Virus record (IMG/VR): IMGVR_UViG_3300047319_000460
Coordinates: 1 to 33,754 of that record
Direction: 5' to 3' (one strand)
DNA from: a virus
Length of the DNA stretch: 33,754 bases
Shown: positions 20,228 through 29,616 of the stretch, one piece after another
How the letters are laid out: every line of letters starts with the position of its first letter
Numbering within the stretch: the stretch's first letter is position 1
Program-made: the position numbers and the translations under genes
The notes under the pieces: model-generated
Database searches by the model: none
What the model was told of the DNA's origin: nothing
The model's input: the letters and a program-made list of their open reading frames with translations, nothing else

Positions 20228-23200
20228 TCATTTCTTCGGTGGTTTTAGCTTCTTCAGGGTTTCGATGTGCTTCTTGCGGGTATGAATCACGAACCGATCC
20301 AGCACCTTGTGACCGGCCTCAAGATCGCCATGACCGACCTCCCTGACTTGGTCAGGATGAATGACGTATTCTCCGCCAGCCGCAATGATTGGAATATCGC
20401 CCTGTTCTGACTCTGCCGCGCCACCTTCCTGGAAGGTCCTACGCAGACCGACAGAAGCACCCCAGTCCTCTGGCTTCCGACGCAGCGGTATGTCGTTGGA
20501 AAACGTATGAGCTTTGCCCGTCACCTCTAAATCACTGGTGAGTGGATAGCTGCCGGTAACCTCGTGCTTGGTGATGCTCGGGAAGTCTTGGGTTCTATAG
20601 TCGAGCTTCGGCTGGCCACCATCGGCAAATTTGCCCATGCGTATTGGTCGTATCATCTGAAGACGAGGCATCCTGGGCGGCCTTGGACTCTTCGGTAGTT
20701 TGCCAGAAAGCTGCGCGGTTGATTGAGGGCTATAGGGTCCGGTCTTGAACATCGTCCCCAGGATTTTCTCTCCGGCCATGGTGTTGCCTTGGCCTAGAGC
20801 CGATGGGATGTCGGCTGGCAGGATGTAGGACCCAGGAGGAACACTCATCGGTAGCTTGTCGGTTCTGCCGGGGACCGCCGACCTGATCATCCCTGGCGGA
20901 TGCGGCGGATGGTAGTAGTAATTCTTGCTGGGGTTGGAGTAGCCACCCCTGGCCAGATTAGGAACACCACCACGATTCATTTTATCGTTCTCCTTTTGAG
21001 GATTCCCATAAACGAAAGTGCCGCCACCAGCCACGCCAGCAACACCGGCTAGAGTGTTTCTGAGGTGCAGCTTGGTTGGATCGAACTTTGCCATGGCTTG
21101 GCGCAAAGCGCTGGTCTTCAGAAAGATATACTGAGTATGAAGGCCATATTTGCTGCTGCCCATATCCCTCATATTGTGAGCGGCAATCATATCAGCGCCT
21201 TGGCGGTGGCCAGCCTCGATGAGAGATTCCATTTGCTTCGGACTATAACGGTTCATGCCGGACCACTGCTTCCAATCCACCTCCATCGGCTTTAATGCTC
21301 TGGCGACATAACTTGTGACATTGTGTCCGTAGTTCTCGGCTACCAAGCCCGGAATAGTAGAAGAGAAAAACCCTCTTTCCTGCTGAACGGTCTTATGGGT
21401 AAACGGATCTTCCAGAGTGTCGGGAATGGGATAATGAGATCCGTGATGAACCGAAAGGTATGGGTTGAAACCAAGCTTCTTGATTTCGCTCTTTGATTTA
21501 TGAACTAAATTCAGCGGCTTGATGTCTTGTTCTGGCGGCTTCCATTCGGCCCAGTTCTTGATCGGCTTGACCAGTTGTTTGAATCGATTGTCAATCTTGA
21601 ATGGAGTGGCTTGCTGGAACCACTTATCTGAGTCGTGTCCGCCAATAAGAGGCTCAGGCGGGTCAATCGCAGAATCAAGCTTGGCCTCGTACTCTGCTAC
21701 GTCCTTTTCATATTGGGTCTTTGGCTTGGCCTTCACTGTTGGCGTGGCAGTCCATGGGTTATCAGCTCTGATAAATTCATCGACGGCCTTACGGGTTTCT
21801 GCTGGCAATCCCTTGAACATTTCCTCAGCGGCTGCGGGATCGTTCAGATTCTTGAGATACTCATGAATCTCCTGAGGCGATCCTTCAAGTGGATTGAGTG
21901 ACTCAGGCGCAGCTTCATGCGGCTTGGATTCAAGCAAGTCTGCATATCTATCGATGTTAGCGTTGAATGCCTTGTCCTTTAGGAGGTGCGGAGGAATGGC
22001 GAACTTGTCTGTCTTGGTCGAGAAATAGTTATAGTCCAGCGGAAATTTTCCATCCTTGCCGCTGCCCTTAGCTACCGAATTAAACGGCGAGTATTCCAGC
22101 TTGTTCTTCAGCGCCTTGATGGCGAATCCAACCTTGGGCTGGATCGATGGCGGTAGATTACGAAACACCGCCTCCGCAGCTTGCGGATTTACATGCTCGG
22201 CAATCTGCCACAGGTGAAGAGCGGCATCCCAGTGATTAGCACCATACGGACCTTTGCTCAGAGACTTGCCAATAAGCTGGAGGTTTTCCTTGTTGAGTGT
22301 CGCATCGGAAATCATGTTCGTCATCTTGGGGCCGATAGCCTGAGCAAACGACATCTCATGGAGCTTATCCAGTGGAGTCTTCTCTGGCTCGACAAAGTCA
22401 GGATGGACTGGAGGAGGAATCTCGTTGGCAAACTTGTTGTAGTCCTCTTCCGTAAATGGAACCTGCTGATACGGGTCGCGAACCTGATCCATATGTGGCT
22501 CCTGAGTCGGTTCATAACTCTCAGGAATTTTTGCTTCCGATTTAGCCTCTGGCTTAACGCCGTAATGCTGCTCGATGTTGTATTTGCGCTGGAGCAGCGT
22601 GGACATCAGCTTGAACTTGTCCATCTTGTTGCCAGGACCGTACATCTCGACAAGTCTGGCAATGTCTTTGCCATCGACATTGGCGATCTTCTGAGCCCCG
22701 ATCATTTCAGACTGGTGTTCTATGTCGCCAAACACCTGAGCCGACAGATGGCTGTAGCTGGGATCGGCCATCGTGTTGAGTTCATCGACCTCGGGAGTAA
22801 ACTTGGCTTTCTTGCTTCCGGTGCCTTTGTATAGAAGGCCGCCACCGGTATCGATGACGTGAGCCGTGCCGGACGGATCGACCATGATGTTGCCGAGAGG
22901 ATTCTCTGGACCGGTGCCGACAGTATCATGGTTGGCGAGCAGAGCATGAATCGGATAATTCTCGTGCAACCCATTTATGTCTTTGTATTCTCTTTCGCTG
23001 TTACTAAGTTGAACACCCTCGATCTTCCTGCTGGCAATTCCTGGCTTGCCATTAACGGTCGTCAGGCGAACATCGGCCACCGGAACATTGAACAGCTTGT
23101 AAAGTTCAGCCGTCAGCTTCTCATTCTTGGCTTGTTCGATGCTTGGTGCCTGCTTGACGTACCATTCAGTGCCAGTGGCCGGATCAAGCTTGAATCCTCC

Positions 23201-23932
23201 CGGCATCGTTCCCTTTGATGAGGAGATTGTCTCGAACTTGGAAGTGTCGAGGAGTCCTTCCTTAGGGATGCTCCGGCCAAACCTGGAGGCGACCCCCATG
23301 ACGCCAGCAACAGCCGTGGAAAGCATATGACCACCAGGAAGCGATCCAAGAGTCGCATTGAATGTTCCCATGGCCCCATGCTTGGCGGCTTCTCCAATCT
23401 TGCCTTCCTCAAGAGCCTGCTTGGTCCTGACAGTGTCTTCCATGGCGGCTTGCTCGCCGGAGCCAGGAGCCAGCATCGAACCAAACGATCCAATCTTATT
23501 CAGCGCTTCATCAAATCCCGGCCCTGCATAGCGATGCACAGCCTCTTTGGCCTTGGTATAGAGGTCGTGGACGGCACCATAGGACTTGTCTTCCGGTCGG
23601 CCAAAACCCAGGAATGGAGAATCGCCAGGATCGACATTCTCCACCCCTAATGGACCCTGGATCTGGAATGGAGGGCGAGTTGGCTTGTTGAAAGGATTGG
23701 GATCCTTGGGCGTAAAGGCATCAGCTACCGTATCTGTATCCCAGGCTTCCGGTGCCGGTAGAACATCACCACCATCGGCATACTTCTTGGCCGCCCGCAA
23801 AGCGGATCTGCCTTTGTCGGCAGCGTTGAATTCCTTGGCCACGGATACCGATGGGCCACCACCTCCAGGCTTCTTCCAGCCATGGGCGACGGCAGCCATC
23901 AATCTAGCCTGCGCTGGTGATACGGATGGCAT
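20228..23932 (-). CDS. Multi-domain virion-region protein with kinase-like and ADP-ribosyltransferase-like parts (1234 residues)
   Basis: Residues 1-40 (PAQARLMAAVAHGWKK, SVAKEFNAAD) form a short motif found at the start of many phage structural proteins. Residues about 228-470 resemble a protein-kinase-like fold: a Gly-rich turn (KGTMPGG), YVKQ with Lys260, NEKLTAELY with Glu271, a NHDTVG...GNIMVD loop (Asp336, Asn348) and VIDTGGG (Asp361). Residues about 815-925 resemble an ADP-ribosyltransferase: VHHGSHYPI, RGFFSSTIPGLVAENYG and a late GHRQGADMIAAHNMRD block. The C-terminus has motifs widespread in phage virion proteins (SVPPGSYILPADI and IIAAGGEYVIHPDQV). It may be carried in the virion and injected. 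Enzyme activity is inferred. Confidence 0.6.
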   Translation of the reverse strand: MPSVSPAQARLMAAVAHGWKKPGGGGPSVSVAKEFNAADKGRSALRAAKKYADGGDVLPAPEAWDTDTVADAFTPKDPNPFNKPTRPPFQIQGPLGVENVDPGDSPFLGFGRPEDKSYGAVHDLYTKAKEAVHRYAGPGFDEALNKIGSFGSMLAPGSGEQAAMEDTVRTKQALEEGKIGEAAKHGAMGTFNATLGSLPGGHMLSTAVAGVMGVASRFGRSIPKEGLLDTSKFETISSSKGTMPGGFKLDPATGTEWYVKQAPSIEQAKNEKLTAELYKLFNVPVADVRLTTVNGKPGIASRKIEGVQLSNSEREYKDINGLHENYPIHALLANHDTVGTGPENPLGNIMVDPSGTAHVIDTGGGLLYKGTGSKKAKFTPEVDELNTMADPSYSHLSAQVFGDIEHQSEMIGAQKIANVDGKDIARLVEMYGPGNKMDKFKLMSTLLQRKYNIEQHYGVKPEAKSEAKIPESYEPTQEPHMDQVRDPYQQVPFTEEDYNKFANEIPPPVHPDFVEPEKTPLDKLHEMSFAQAIGPKMTNMISDATLNKENLQLIGKSLSKGPYGANHWDAALHLWQIAEHVNPQAAEAVFRNLPPSIQPKVGFAIKALKNKLEYSPFNSVAKGSGKDGKFPLDYNYFSTKTDKFAIPPHLLKDKAFNANIDRYADLLESKPHEAAPESLNPLEGSPQEIHEYLKNLNDPAAAEEMFKGLPAETRKAVDEFIRADNPWTATPTVKAKPKTQYEKDVAEYEAKLDSAIDPPEPLIGGHDSDKWFQQATPFKIDNRFKQLVKPIKNWAEWKPPEQDIKPLNLVHKSKSEIKKLGFNPYLSVHHGSHYPIPDTLEDPFTHKTVQQERGFFSSTIPGLVAENYGHNVTSYVARALKPMEVDWKQWSGMNRYSPKQMESLIEAGHRQGADMIAAHNMRDMGSSKYGLHTQYIFLKTSALRQAMAKFDPTKLHLRNTLAGVAGVAGGGTFVYGNPQKENDKMNRGGVPNLARGGYSNPSKNYYYHPPHPPGMIRSAVPGRTDKLPMSVPPGSYILPADIPSALGQGNTMAGEKILGTMFKTGPYSPQSTAQLSGKLPKSPRPPRMPRLQMIRPIRMGKFADGGQPKLDYRTQDFPSITKHEVTGSYPLTSDLEVTGKAHTFSNDIPLRRKPEDWGASVGLRRTFQEGGAAESEQGDIPIIAAGGEYVIHPDQVREVGHGDLEAGHKVLDRFVIHTRKKHIETLKKLKPPKK

Positions 23933-24882
23933 CAGGCTGACCTTATAAAGGTTAAGCCTTGGGTCATGCTAGGAGGCTGAAGACTAAACGGAACATTGCC
24001 TCCAAGCTGGCCAGGGCGAAGGCCGGTGCCTTGATAACTGGTGTCATAATTTGCTTCATCAGTCACAAAGCCGCCGCCACCACCACCAGCACCAGCCGCA
24101 TACACGCCATGCGGAACAGTAACAAGGAGATGGGTGTGGCTCGGATCATAAACCGAGAGTTCGGGTACTTCACCATTTACGATGTAATGGTAGTAAATAC
24201 CGCCACCAGCGAAAATGGTATTGCCATCTATGGTATAGGGTCCAACAAATGTATTAAGCGGAAGTCGGCCCGTGCCTCCGTCCATGGAATATCTTGCACG
24301 GCCTCTACAGTCCGGTAGAGTTCCACCTATTATTCCAGCAAGAATAGGATATTGAGTCGTGTTGAATGCACTTCCATCGCAATAAAGATACGGAAGCTGA
24401 ACGGTACACGCCGATACCCATGTTGGATATCCACCAGTAGCATGATCCATATAACTGCCAACAGGAGGCAGATTCCTGTATCTAAAATGAGTGCCATCCG
24501 TAACGCAGTCGAATGCATTTCCCGGTATGGCACCAATCGCTCTGGAACCGGCAACTGTAGTTTTCAAAGTAACCGAGTATGCGCTTGACCCGGCACAGTT
24601 GTTAAAGATTGTGTAAGATCCGGTTATCGATGCCGGTGGTGATCCTACCTGGGGGAAAGTTATCGATACGCTTGCCGTAAGAGTGCCGGTAAAGATTATC
24701 CAAGCGCATTGCATCTGCGCTTGAGATAACGACACCGAAGCAGCAGAAAGCGCAATGGAAACGCTTTGACCAAGCGCTGCATCCACCACGCTCCAATTGG
24801 CATTGGTGGGCTCATCCCAGTTGCCAACGTAACTACTGGGGGCGACCTCAGTAAGATTTTTTGCTAGTGTAAAAGTGACCAT
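23932..24882 (-). CDS. Tail-collar-domain fibre protein, copy 2
   Basis: This 316-residue protein is a close paralog of the next one upstream. It has an N-terminal attachment region (MVTFTLAKNLTEVAPSSYVG, NWDEPTNANWSVVD), a beta-rich middle, and a phage tail-collar block (LYCDGSAFNTTQYPILAGII, then GTLPDCRGRARYSMDGG). The distal end is Gly-rich (GAGGGGGGFVTDEANY) and closes SMTQGLTFIRSA. Tail-collar proteins form host-binding fibre or spike tips. Its stop overlaps the start of the 1234-residue gene (TGATG). Confidence 0.82.
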   Translation of the reverse strand: MVTFTLAKNLTEVAPSSYVGNWDEPTNANWSVVDAALGQSVSIALSAASVSLSQAQMQCAWIIFTGTLTASVSITFPQVGSPPASITGSYTIFNNCAGSSAYSVTLKTTVAGSRAIGAIPGNAFDCVTDGTHFRYRNLPPVGSYMDHATGGYPTWVSACTVQLPYLYCDGSAFNTTQYPILAGIIGGTLPDCRGRARYSMDGGTGRLPLNTFVGPYTIDGNTIFAGGGIYYHYIVNGEVPELSVYDPSHTHLLVTVPHGVYAAGAGGGGGGFVTDEANYDTSYQGTGLRPGQLGGNVPFSLQPPSMTQGLTFIRSA

Positions 24883-24890
24883 GATTCCCT

Positions 24891-25841
24891 CTAGGCCGAC
24901 CGTATGAAGGTTAAGCCTTGGGTCATACCGGGTGATTGGAGACCAAACGGAACGGCAGATGCAAAGATCTGACCAACTCTGACGCCGGTATATGAGGCGG
25001 TAGTAGTATAATTTATTTCATCCGTCACAAATCCGCCGCCGCCGCCACCTCGACCGATATAATACGCGGTATGCGGAACAGTATTGACCGTATGAGCGTG
25101 GGTTGGATCGTAAACTGAAAGCTCAGGAACTTCGCTGTTTGCTATGTAATGGTAATAAAGACCACCACCGGCAAACAGGGTATTGCCGTCCAGGCTGTTA
25201 GGTACACTGCCATTAAGTGGCAGCCGTCCGGTTCCTCCATCCATTGAAAATCTTGCGCGACCTCTACAGTCAGGCAAAGTTGTTCCTATCATTCCTGCCA
25301 GGATAGGATATTGACCCGCTGAAAATCCGGATCCATCGCAATAAAGATACGGTAACTGAACATTGCATGCGAGTACCCATGGTGGGTATGAGTTAGAGGC
25401 AAAATCCATATAAGTGCCGATAGTAGGTAGATTTTTATATCTGAAATTAGCTCCATCGGTGATGCAGTCGAATGCATTTCCTGGTATGCAACCGATCACT
25501 CGGCCAGCCGGATTTGTCGACTTCAAGGTAACCGTATAGACGCTGGAGCCAGCGCAGTTGTTAAAAACCGTATAAGAACCGGTTATCGGCGCTAGAGGCG
25601 AGCCAACTTGCGGAAACGTGATTGCTACGTTTGCCGTAAGTGTTCCGGTAAATTGTATGTAAGAGCATTGCATCTGCGCTTGAGAAAGAATCACCGGAGA
25701 GGCGGCAAGAGCAATTGAAACATTCTGGCCAAGCGCCGCATCCACCACGTTCCAGTTAGAGTTGGTAGGAATATCCCAGGTGCCGACGTAGCTGCTGTTA
25801 GCAACCTGATAGAGACCCTTTGCTGTTGTGAATGTGACCAT
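24891..25841 (-). CDS. Tail-collar-domain fibre protein, copy 1
   Basis: This protein is also 316 residues, with the same domain order as the copy at 23932: N-terminal MVTFTTAKGLYQVANSSYVG, collar block LYCDGSGFSAGQYPILAGMI then TTLPDCRGRARFSMDGG, a Gly-rich distal loop and the ending MTQGLTFIRSA. Both genes are preceded by the same leader (CTAGAGGGAATC), so the duplication included the ribosome-binding site. The middle and distal parts differ most (for example AYYIGRGG against VYAAGAGG), as expected for receptor-contact regions. Confidence 0.82.
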   Translation of the reverse strand: MVTFTTAKGLYQVANSSYVGTWDIPTNSNWNVVDAALGQNVSIALAASPVILSQAQMQCSYIQFTGTLTANVAITFPQVGSPLAPITGSYTVFNNCAGSSVYTVTLKSTNPAGRVIGCIPGNAFDCITDGANFRYKNLPTIGTYMDFASNSYPPWVLACNVQLPYLYCDGSGFSAGQYPILAGMIGTTLPDCRGRARFSMDGGTGRLPLNGSVPNSLDGNTLFAGGGLYYHYIANSEVPELSVYDPTHAHTVNTVPHTAYYIGRGGGGGGFVTDEINYTTTASYTGVRVGQIFASAVPFGLQSPGMTQGLTFIRSA

Positions 25842-25850
25842 TGATTCCCT

Positions 25851-26078
25851 CTAGGGTCTGTACCACGGTATGTATCCAGCAGCACCAGAGCTTGTGGTAA
25901 CTGCAATGAATCCAGCAGCTTGTGAAGAAGTAAAAGCGATGCTCGAATTCGCCGTGCTAATTGCTGACGATACTAATGTGCCCTGCTGAAGGAATGTAGT
26001 ACCAAGCCTGTTGTTCAGACCTTGGATGGCAGCTACACCATTCTGAAGCGCGGCAAGAATGTCACCGATGCCAGCCAT
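25851..26078 (-). CDS. Small tail-associated protein
   Basis: The 75-residue protein starts MAGIGDILAALQNGVAAIQG and ends FTSSQAAGFIAVTTSSGAAG YIPWYRP. The first half is a helix and the second half is Ser/Thr-rich beta. Small proteins with this layout lie just before tail-fibre genes in rhizobial-type phages; I infer a fibre-attachment or tail-tip role. Its ATG overlaps the stop of the hub-like gene upstream (TAATG), giving tight translational coupling. Confidence 0.6.
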   Translation of the reverse strand: MAGIGDILAALQNGVAAIQGLNNRLGTTFLQQGTLVSSAISTANSSIAFTSSQAAGFIAVTTSSGAAGYIPWYRP

Positions 26079-28099
26079 TAGCGTCTCCCTGCCAGAGCAA
26101 AGCGATATCTGATTCGACCAAGCCGCCAGAATGACTGACTGTTGCTGTGGATCGTAATCGACATCAGCCTGCCGCGAAGTCTCGGCGAGATATATTCAGT
26201 CGATTCAGTTACCGTAAACGGCCCGTAAGCGGTTGGCGCGTCACCTGGATAATTGGCGGAATAGAAGGTTATATCGACCGAGGCATTCTTGCTGCCATCG
26301 AGCAGACCCCAGATGAAGTCTGGCAAGACATAATCAACGAATGCCAGATCATTGCCTTCGGTGATCGAGAACCAGCCGGTCTGGAATGCTGTCGAGCTGA
26401 CGCCAGACTGGACCGTTCCAACCTCATGCTGGACTATTGTGCCTAAGGTATCGGCGGCAATCGGATTACCAAGAACAGAGATATCCACCCAGGCCGTCCT
26501 GGGCATCAAACCGTAATCCCACGACTTGGTGAGGATGTTGTACTTTACATAGGAGTCATTCTCTGTCGCATTAGATGATGGGAAAAACCAAGTGATCTCA
26601 TTGAACGATGAATTCGGGGCACAGCGAATCTTGTAGGTATTGGTAGGGTTCAGGTTCTGGAATATGTAGTCCCAGACAGTGCAGGGCACGACCTCGACGC
26701 CACTGGCGCTGATGGTAAAGAAGTTGCTGGAGCCGCACCAAAAGACGCTACCGGCAATAACACCGGCAGCATGCTGTCCAATAAGTCCGCAGCCAGTGCC
26801 GACCTTGGTGAAGTTGAAGATGACGGTGCCGCCGACATACTGCATGATCCAGGCATCGATATCGGTCCAGATCACCCCATAGTTTGGAGCCTGGAGGCCA
26901 CCCATGATGATAGATCCACCGGAGAATTTAAATCGTCCGGCAGCAGTCGCATTGGATATTGTCCAGTTGGTATAATCCAGGGCATCGGACCAGCAGACGA
27001 TTAGATTGTCCTGAACTCCGGAGGATTGCACCGATCTCCAGGCCACCAGGATCTGTTGTGGCTGAGAGATGAAGATGCCGCCATTAAAGAACGGCGCTGT
27101 TGCTACAACCTGAGCGGTGAAGAATCCACTTTCCGGCGAGTAGGCGTAGATTGCTCCATCGGTGGGACATGCCAGAAGCGTTGCACCCCAGTTATCCTGG
27201 CTCCAATCCAGGGCCATGATCGGAGTGCCGGTGGCTCCGGCAAAGGTGATTCCCGTTCCACCAAATCCACCGCTGCTAAAGCCGCCAATACCGAATCCAG
27301 CGCCGGTCGTTTGCACACCTTGGGTAATGTAATACTGAAACTGAGCAAGCCCGCCATTCATCGTGGAGGTAAGTGTGGTGCTGGCGAGTGTATTATCGAC
27401 AATCGTATATTGAGTGCTATCGATGACACTGGCGATGCTGTAGTGACCAACAATGAGATTGCTGCCTATTGTGGTCGGCGCTAAGAATTGCTGCTGGATT
27501 CCAGAGATAGCCAGATATCCATTGTTAGGAGACGTAACGACAATCGTTGGCGAGCCGGACGAGACCGTGAATGTCGGTAATATTCCACTCGACCCGATAG
27601 TGGCTGTCGATGCGATACTAGAGAAAATTTCATATCGGCCAGTGCTTAGAACTGTCTGTATCTTATACGAGCCATTCAGATATAGACCGGCGATAGAAAT
27701 CGGAGTGTTGAAGTAGACAGAATTATATGGTGCCGGACCACTGTTCGGATCGTTGATGCGAACGACACAACTGCCAAGAGTAACGCTGACATCAACCGAT
27801 GGATTGGTAATCAATATCTGCGGGGTGATGTCTGTCATAGCCCCGGCGCTGCTGGCGACGATCAGGTTCTGAGTCGCGGCAATGCCGAGATGCTTGACTC
27901 CGGCAACGTCCTGCCAGGGATGCAAGTCGCGCACTGTAGATGGAATCAGTGTCGGTATATACTGTTGCCATCCGCCAAGCGTTTCGATCAGGTCGTTCCT
28001 GAACCGGATCAACTGAGAGACGGAAATTCCGGCCTCATTCAACGAAAGAGTCCGCTCCACATCGACGGTAGGTCGAAGTGTGACTGAGGCCATTGGCAT
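26078..28099 (-). CDS. Tail hub-like structural protein (P22 gp10 / tubular-B type)
   Basis: The 673-residue protein has an N-terminal segment (LIRFRNDLIETLGGWQQYIP, then VRDLHPWQDVAGVKHLGIA) found in a family of podovirus tail proteins. The rest is beta-rich with Trp-containing repeats (MALDWSQDNWGATLLACPTD, VIWTDIDAWIMQYVGG), suggesting a propeller or beta-sandwich body. The protein would form part of the tail tube or hub between adaptor and fibres. It follows the adaptor gene, as expected. The specific name is inferred from order and from the N-terminal motif. Confidence 0.65.
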   Translation of the reverse strand: MPMASVTLRPTVDVERTLSLNEAGISVSQLIRFRNDLIETLGGWQQYIPTLIPSTVRDLHPWQDVAGVKHLGIAATQNLIVASSAGAMTDITPQILITNPSVDVSVTLGSCVVRINDPNSGPAPYNSVYFNTPISIAGLYLNGSYKIQTVLSTGRYEIFSSIASTATIGSSGILPTFTVSSGSPTIVVTSPNNGYLAISGIQQQFLAPTTIGSNLIVGHYSIASVIDSTQYTIVDNTLASTTLTSTMNGGLAQFQYYITQGVQTTGAGFGIGGFSSGGFGGTGITFAGATGTPIMALDWSQDNWGATLLACPTDGAIYAYSPESGFFTAQVVATAPFFNGGIFISQPQQILVAWRSVQSSGVQDNLIVCWSDALDYTNWTISNATAAGRFKFSGGSIIMGGLQAPNYGVIWTDIDAWIMQYVGGTVIFNFTKVGTGCGLIGQHAAGVIAGSVFWCGSSNFFTISASGVEVVPCTVWDYIFQNLNPTNTYKIRCAPNSSFNEITWFFPSSNATENDSYVKYNILTKSWDYGLMPRTAWVDISVLGNPIAADTLGTIVQHEVGTVQSGVSSTAFQTGWFSITEGNDLAFVDYVLPDFIWGLLDGSKNASVDITFYSANYPGDAPTAYGPFTVTESTEYISPRLRGRLMSITIHSNSQSFWRLGRIRYRFALAGRR

Positions 28100-28102
28100 G
28101 AA

Positions 28103-28816
28103 TCAGGTCCTCTTCCCAGCCAGAGGTGCCGGGGCCTGAGAAGTCCAGCCATCGGACTCCCACTTGGCTCTGGACTGCTCCATTGCTGCGGAGGCAAACA
28201 GAGTCTTGTATTGGGTCTCCCAGGAAGTGGCTCCTTGCGGATTGTCAGACTGGCCGCCGAAGTCACGCATATAGCCAAAGCCAAACACCATCGATGCAGC
28301 GATAAAAAGATCCGGGCAATACTGGGTCAGGAAGGTGCTTGAGTTCGAGGTACTCAGGCTGGTTGGCCGTTGCAGACCGACAACCTCGGTTGCATAGGCC
28401 GCATCCGGTACAGGACCCAACAAGACCGTTGTCGGCGACCTGACTGCAAACATGGTCGGCACCCCTGTCACAGTCCGGTTTGATGGCCACAGAGTGGTTA
28501 TCACCTCTGGCGCAACCGGCATCAGTGAGCTTCTGGAACCATTAGATGAGGTCGTCCCCAGTGGGGTGATGATGCTGAGGCTGTCGATGGTGATGAAGTT
28601 GCCCAGTGAGGTTGGCGGGATGAAGTTTCTATCGCCAGAGGATGTCAGGGCGGTTGTATCCGTGACCTGGGCATAGAGCGGGTCCAGCTCCCGGTAGATC
28701 CTGTTCTCGGCATAGTCGATCATCCCCGGCAGCATGGTCTGGAAGTTGGCATCCGTGGAGCCGATGACCATCAGGTTGGCGACCTGATCGACATATGAGG
28801 TATAGTTCAGGCTCAA
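28103..28816 (-). CDS. Head-to-tail adaptor-like protein (TTG start)
   Basis: The start codon is a TTG that overlaps the upstream stop (TTGA). It is fixed by GGAGG six bases before it. The 237-residue protein has MSLNYTSYVDQVANLMVIGS and MLPGMIDYAENRIYRELD, the mark of phage adaptor proteins (gp4-like, tubular-A-like). It ends in a helical part (FGYMRDFGGQSDNPQGATSW, then FASAAMEQSRAKWESDGW). It would connect the portal to the tail. The confidence in the family is good; the exact T7 or P22 equivalent is not certain. Confidence 0.72.
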   Translation of the reverse strand: MSLNYTSYVDQVANLMVIGSTDANFQTMLPGMIDYAENRIYRELDPLYAQVTDTTALTSSGDRNFIPPTSLGNFITIDSLSIITPLGTTSSNGSRSSLMPVAPEVITTLWPSNRTVTGVPTMFAVRSPTTVLLGPVPDAAYATEVVGLQRPTSLSTSNSSTFLTQYCPDLFIAASMVFGFGYMRDFGGQSDNPQGATSWETQYKTLFASAAMEQSRAKWESDGWTSQAPAPLAGKRT

Positions 28817-29616
28817 GACGAACCTCCCGTGGCTATCTCACCGACCTGAGCCACATTAAAGGATACCTGAGCCACTGTAACGGGGCTCAATCCATCGCCA
28901 AGAAACGCAGCTCGATGGAATTGACTGTATCCGGCGACACAGTTGCCGGTGATGACCTCGCCTGTCAGGCCCGCTGTCGTTCCGCTCGAAATGGTTGTCC
29001 AGGTCTCAAACACGGGAGACATGCTGGGCGAGGCCTGGATCAGATAATCTGTCTGGTTGTTGCCAAGGAACGACCGGTCTGACGGTGCAGTAAGCGTAAA
29101 GCTGGTCAGGGAATGACGAAGAACTGGAGGCAGCAGGCTCGATGGGGCACTTAACAGAGCCGCGTTGGCTCCGCTCCAGTTGATGCCAACGTAGTTGTTG
29201 TAGCTGGAATTGGAGACGGCATTGGCGGCAGACCGCCACCATGGCTTGGTAGGGTTGCCGTCGAAGGCTGCATTCAGACCGCCGCCGCCCAGGAGATTGC
29301 CAAACCGGCCTCCAATGGTCTGGGATATCGGGCTATAGCCAAGAGCCGACATCGGGTTGTCGGCGTCGACGTAGTTCTCCGGTCGGGCATTCATGATGGG
29401 GACCGGATCCATCGGCAGGATGATGACCCGGAGTTGCTCTTGCGGGACATCCAGGCAGCTTGGGCAGACCAGAATTCTGACGTTCTGGAGCTTGACCCCT
29501 CGCCACTGGTGCTGCCAGCTCAGGTCGGTGTGGTTATAGAGCCCACCACATCTGTCACAGACGGCAAGAGCCCTTGGGTAGATGGCACTGATATTGGCCT
29601 TGCCATGCGGTCTCAT
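28813..29616 (-). CDS. Virion protein with N-terminal zinc-binding CxxC pair
   Basis: The 267-residue protein has an N-terminal module with CDRCGGLYNHTDLSWQHQW and RILVCPSCLDVPQEQ, two Cys pairs that should bind zinc. It then has VIILPMDPVPIMNARPENY and a beta-rich, Ser/Gly-rich C-terminal part. I associate this module with proteins that lie between adaptor genes in alphaproteobacterial podovirus-like phages. It has ATGA overlap with its upstream neighbour and a coupled TTG start for the adaptor behind it. A structural role is inferred. Confidence 0.6.
   Translation of the reverse strand: MRPHGKANISAIYPRALAVCDRCGGLYNHTDLSWQHQWRGVKLQNVRILVCPSCLDVPQEQLRVIILPMDPVPIMNARPENYVDADNPMSALGYSPISQTIGGRFGNLLGGGGLNAAFDGNPTKPWWRSAANAVSNSSYNNYVGINWSGANAALLSAPSSLLPPVLRHSLTSFTLTAPSDRSFLGNNQTDYLIQASPSMSPVFETWTTISSGTTAGLTGEVITGNCVAGYSQFHRAAFLGDGLSPVTVAQVSFNVAQVGEIATGGSS

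Noticed and set aside
23932-25841. Diversity-generating retroelement acting on the tandem tail-collar genes.
   Set aside because: No reverse transcriptase and no template repeat were seen, and the differences are spread along the genes rather than limited to adenine positions. Outside the window this could change.
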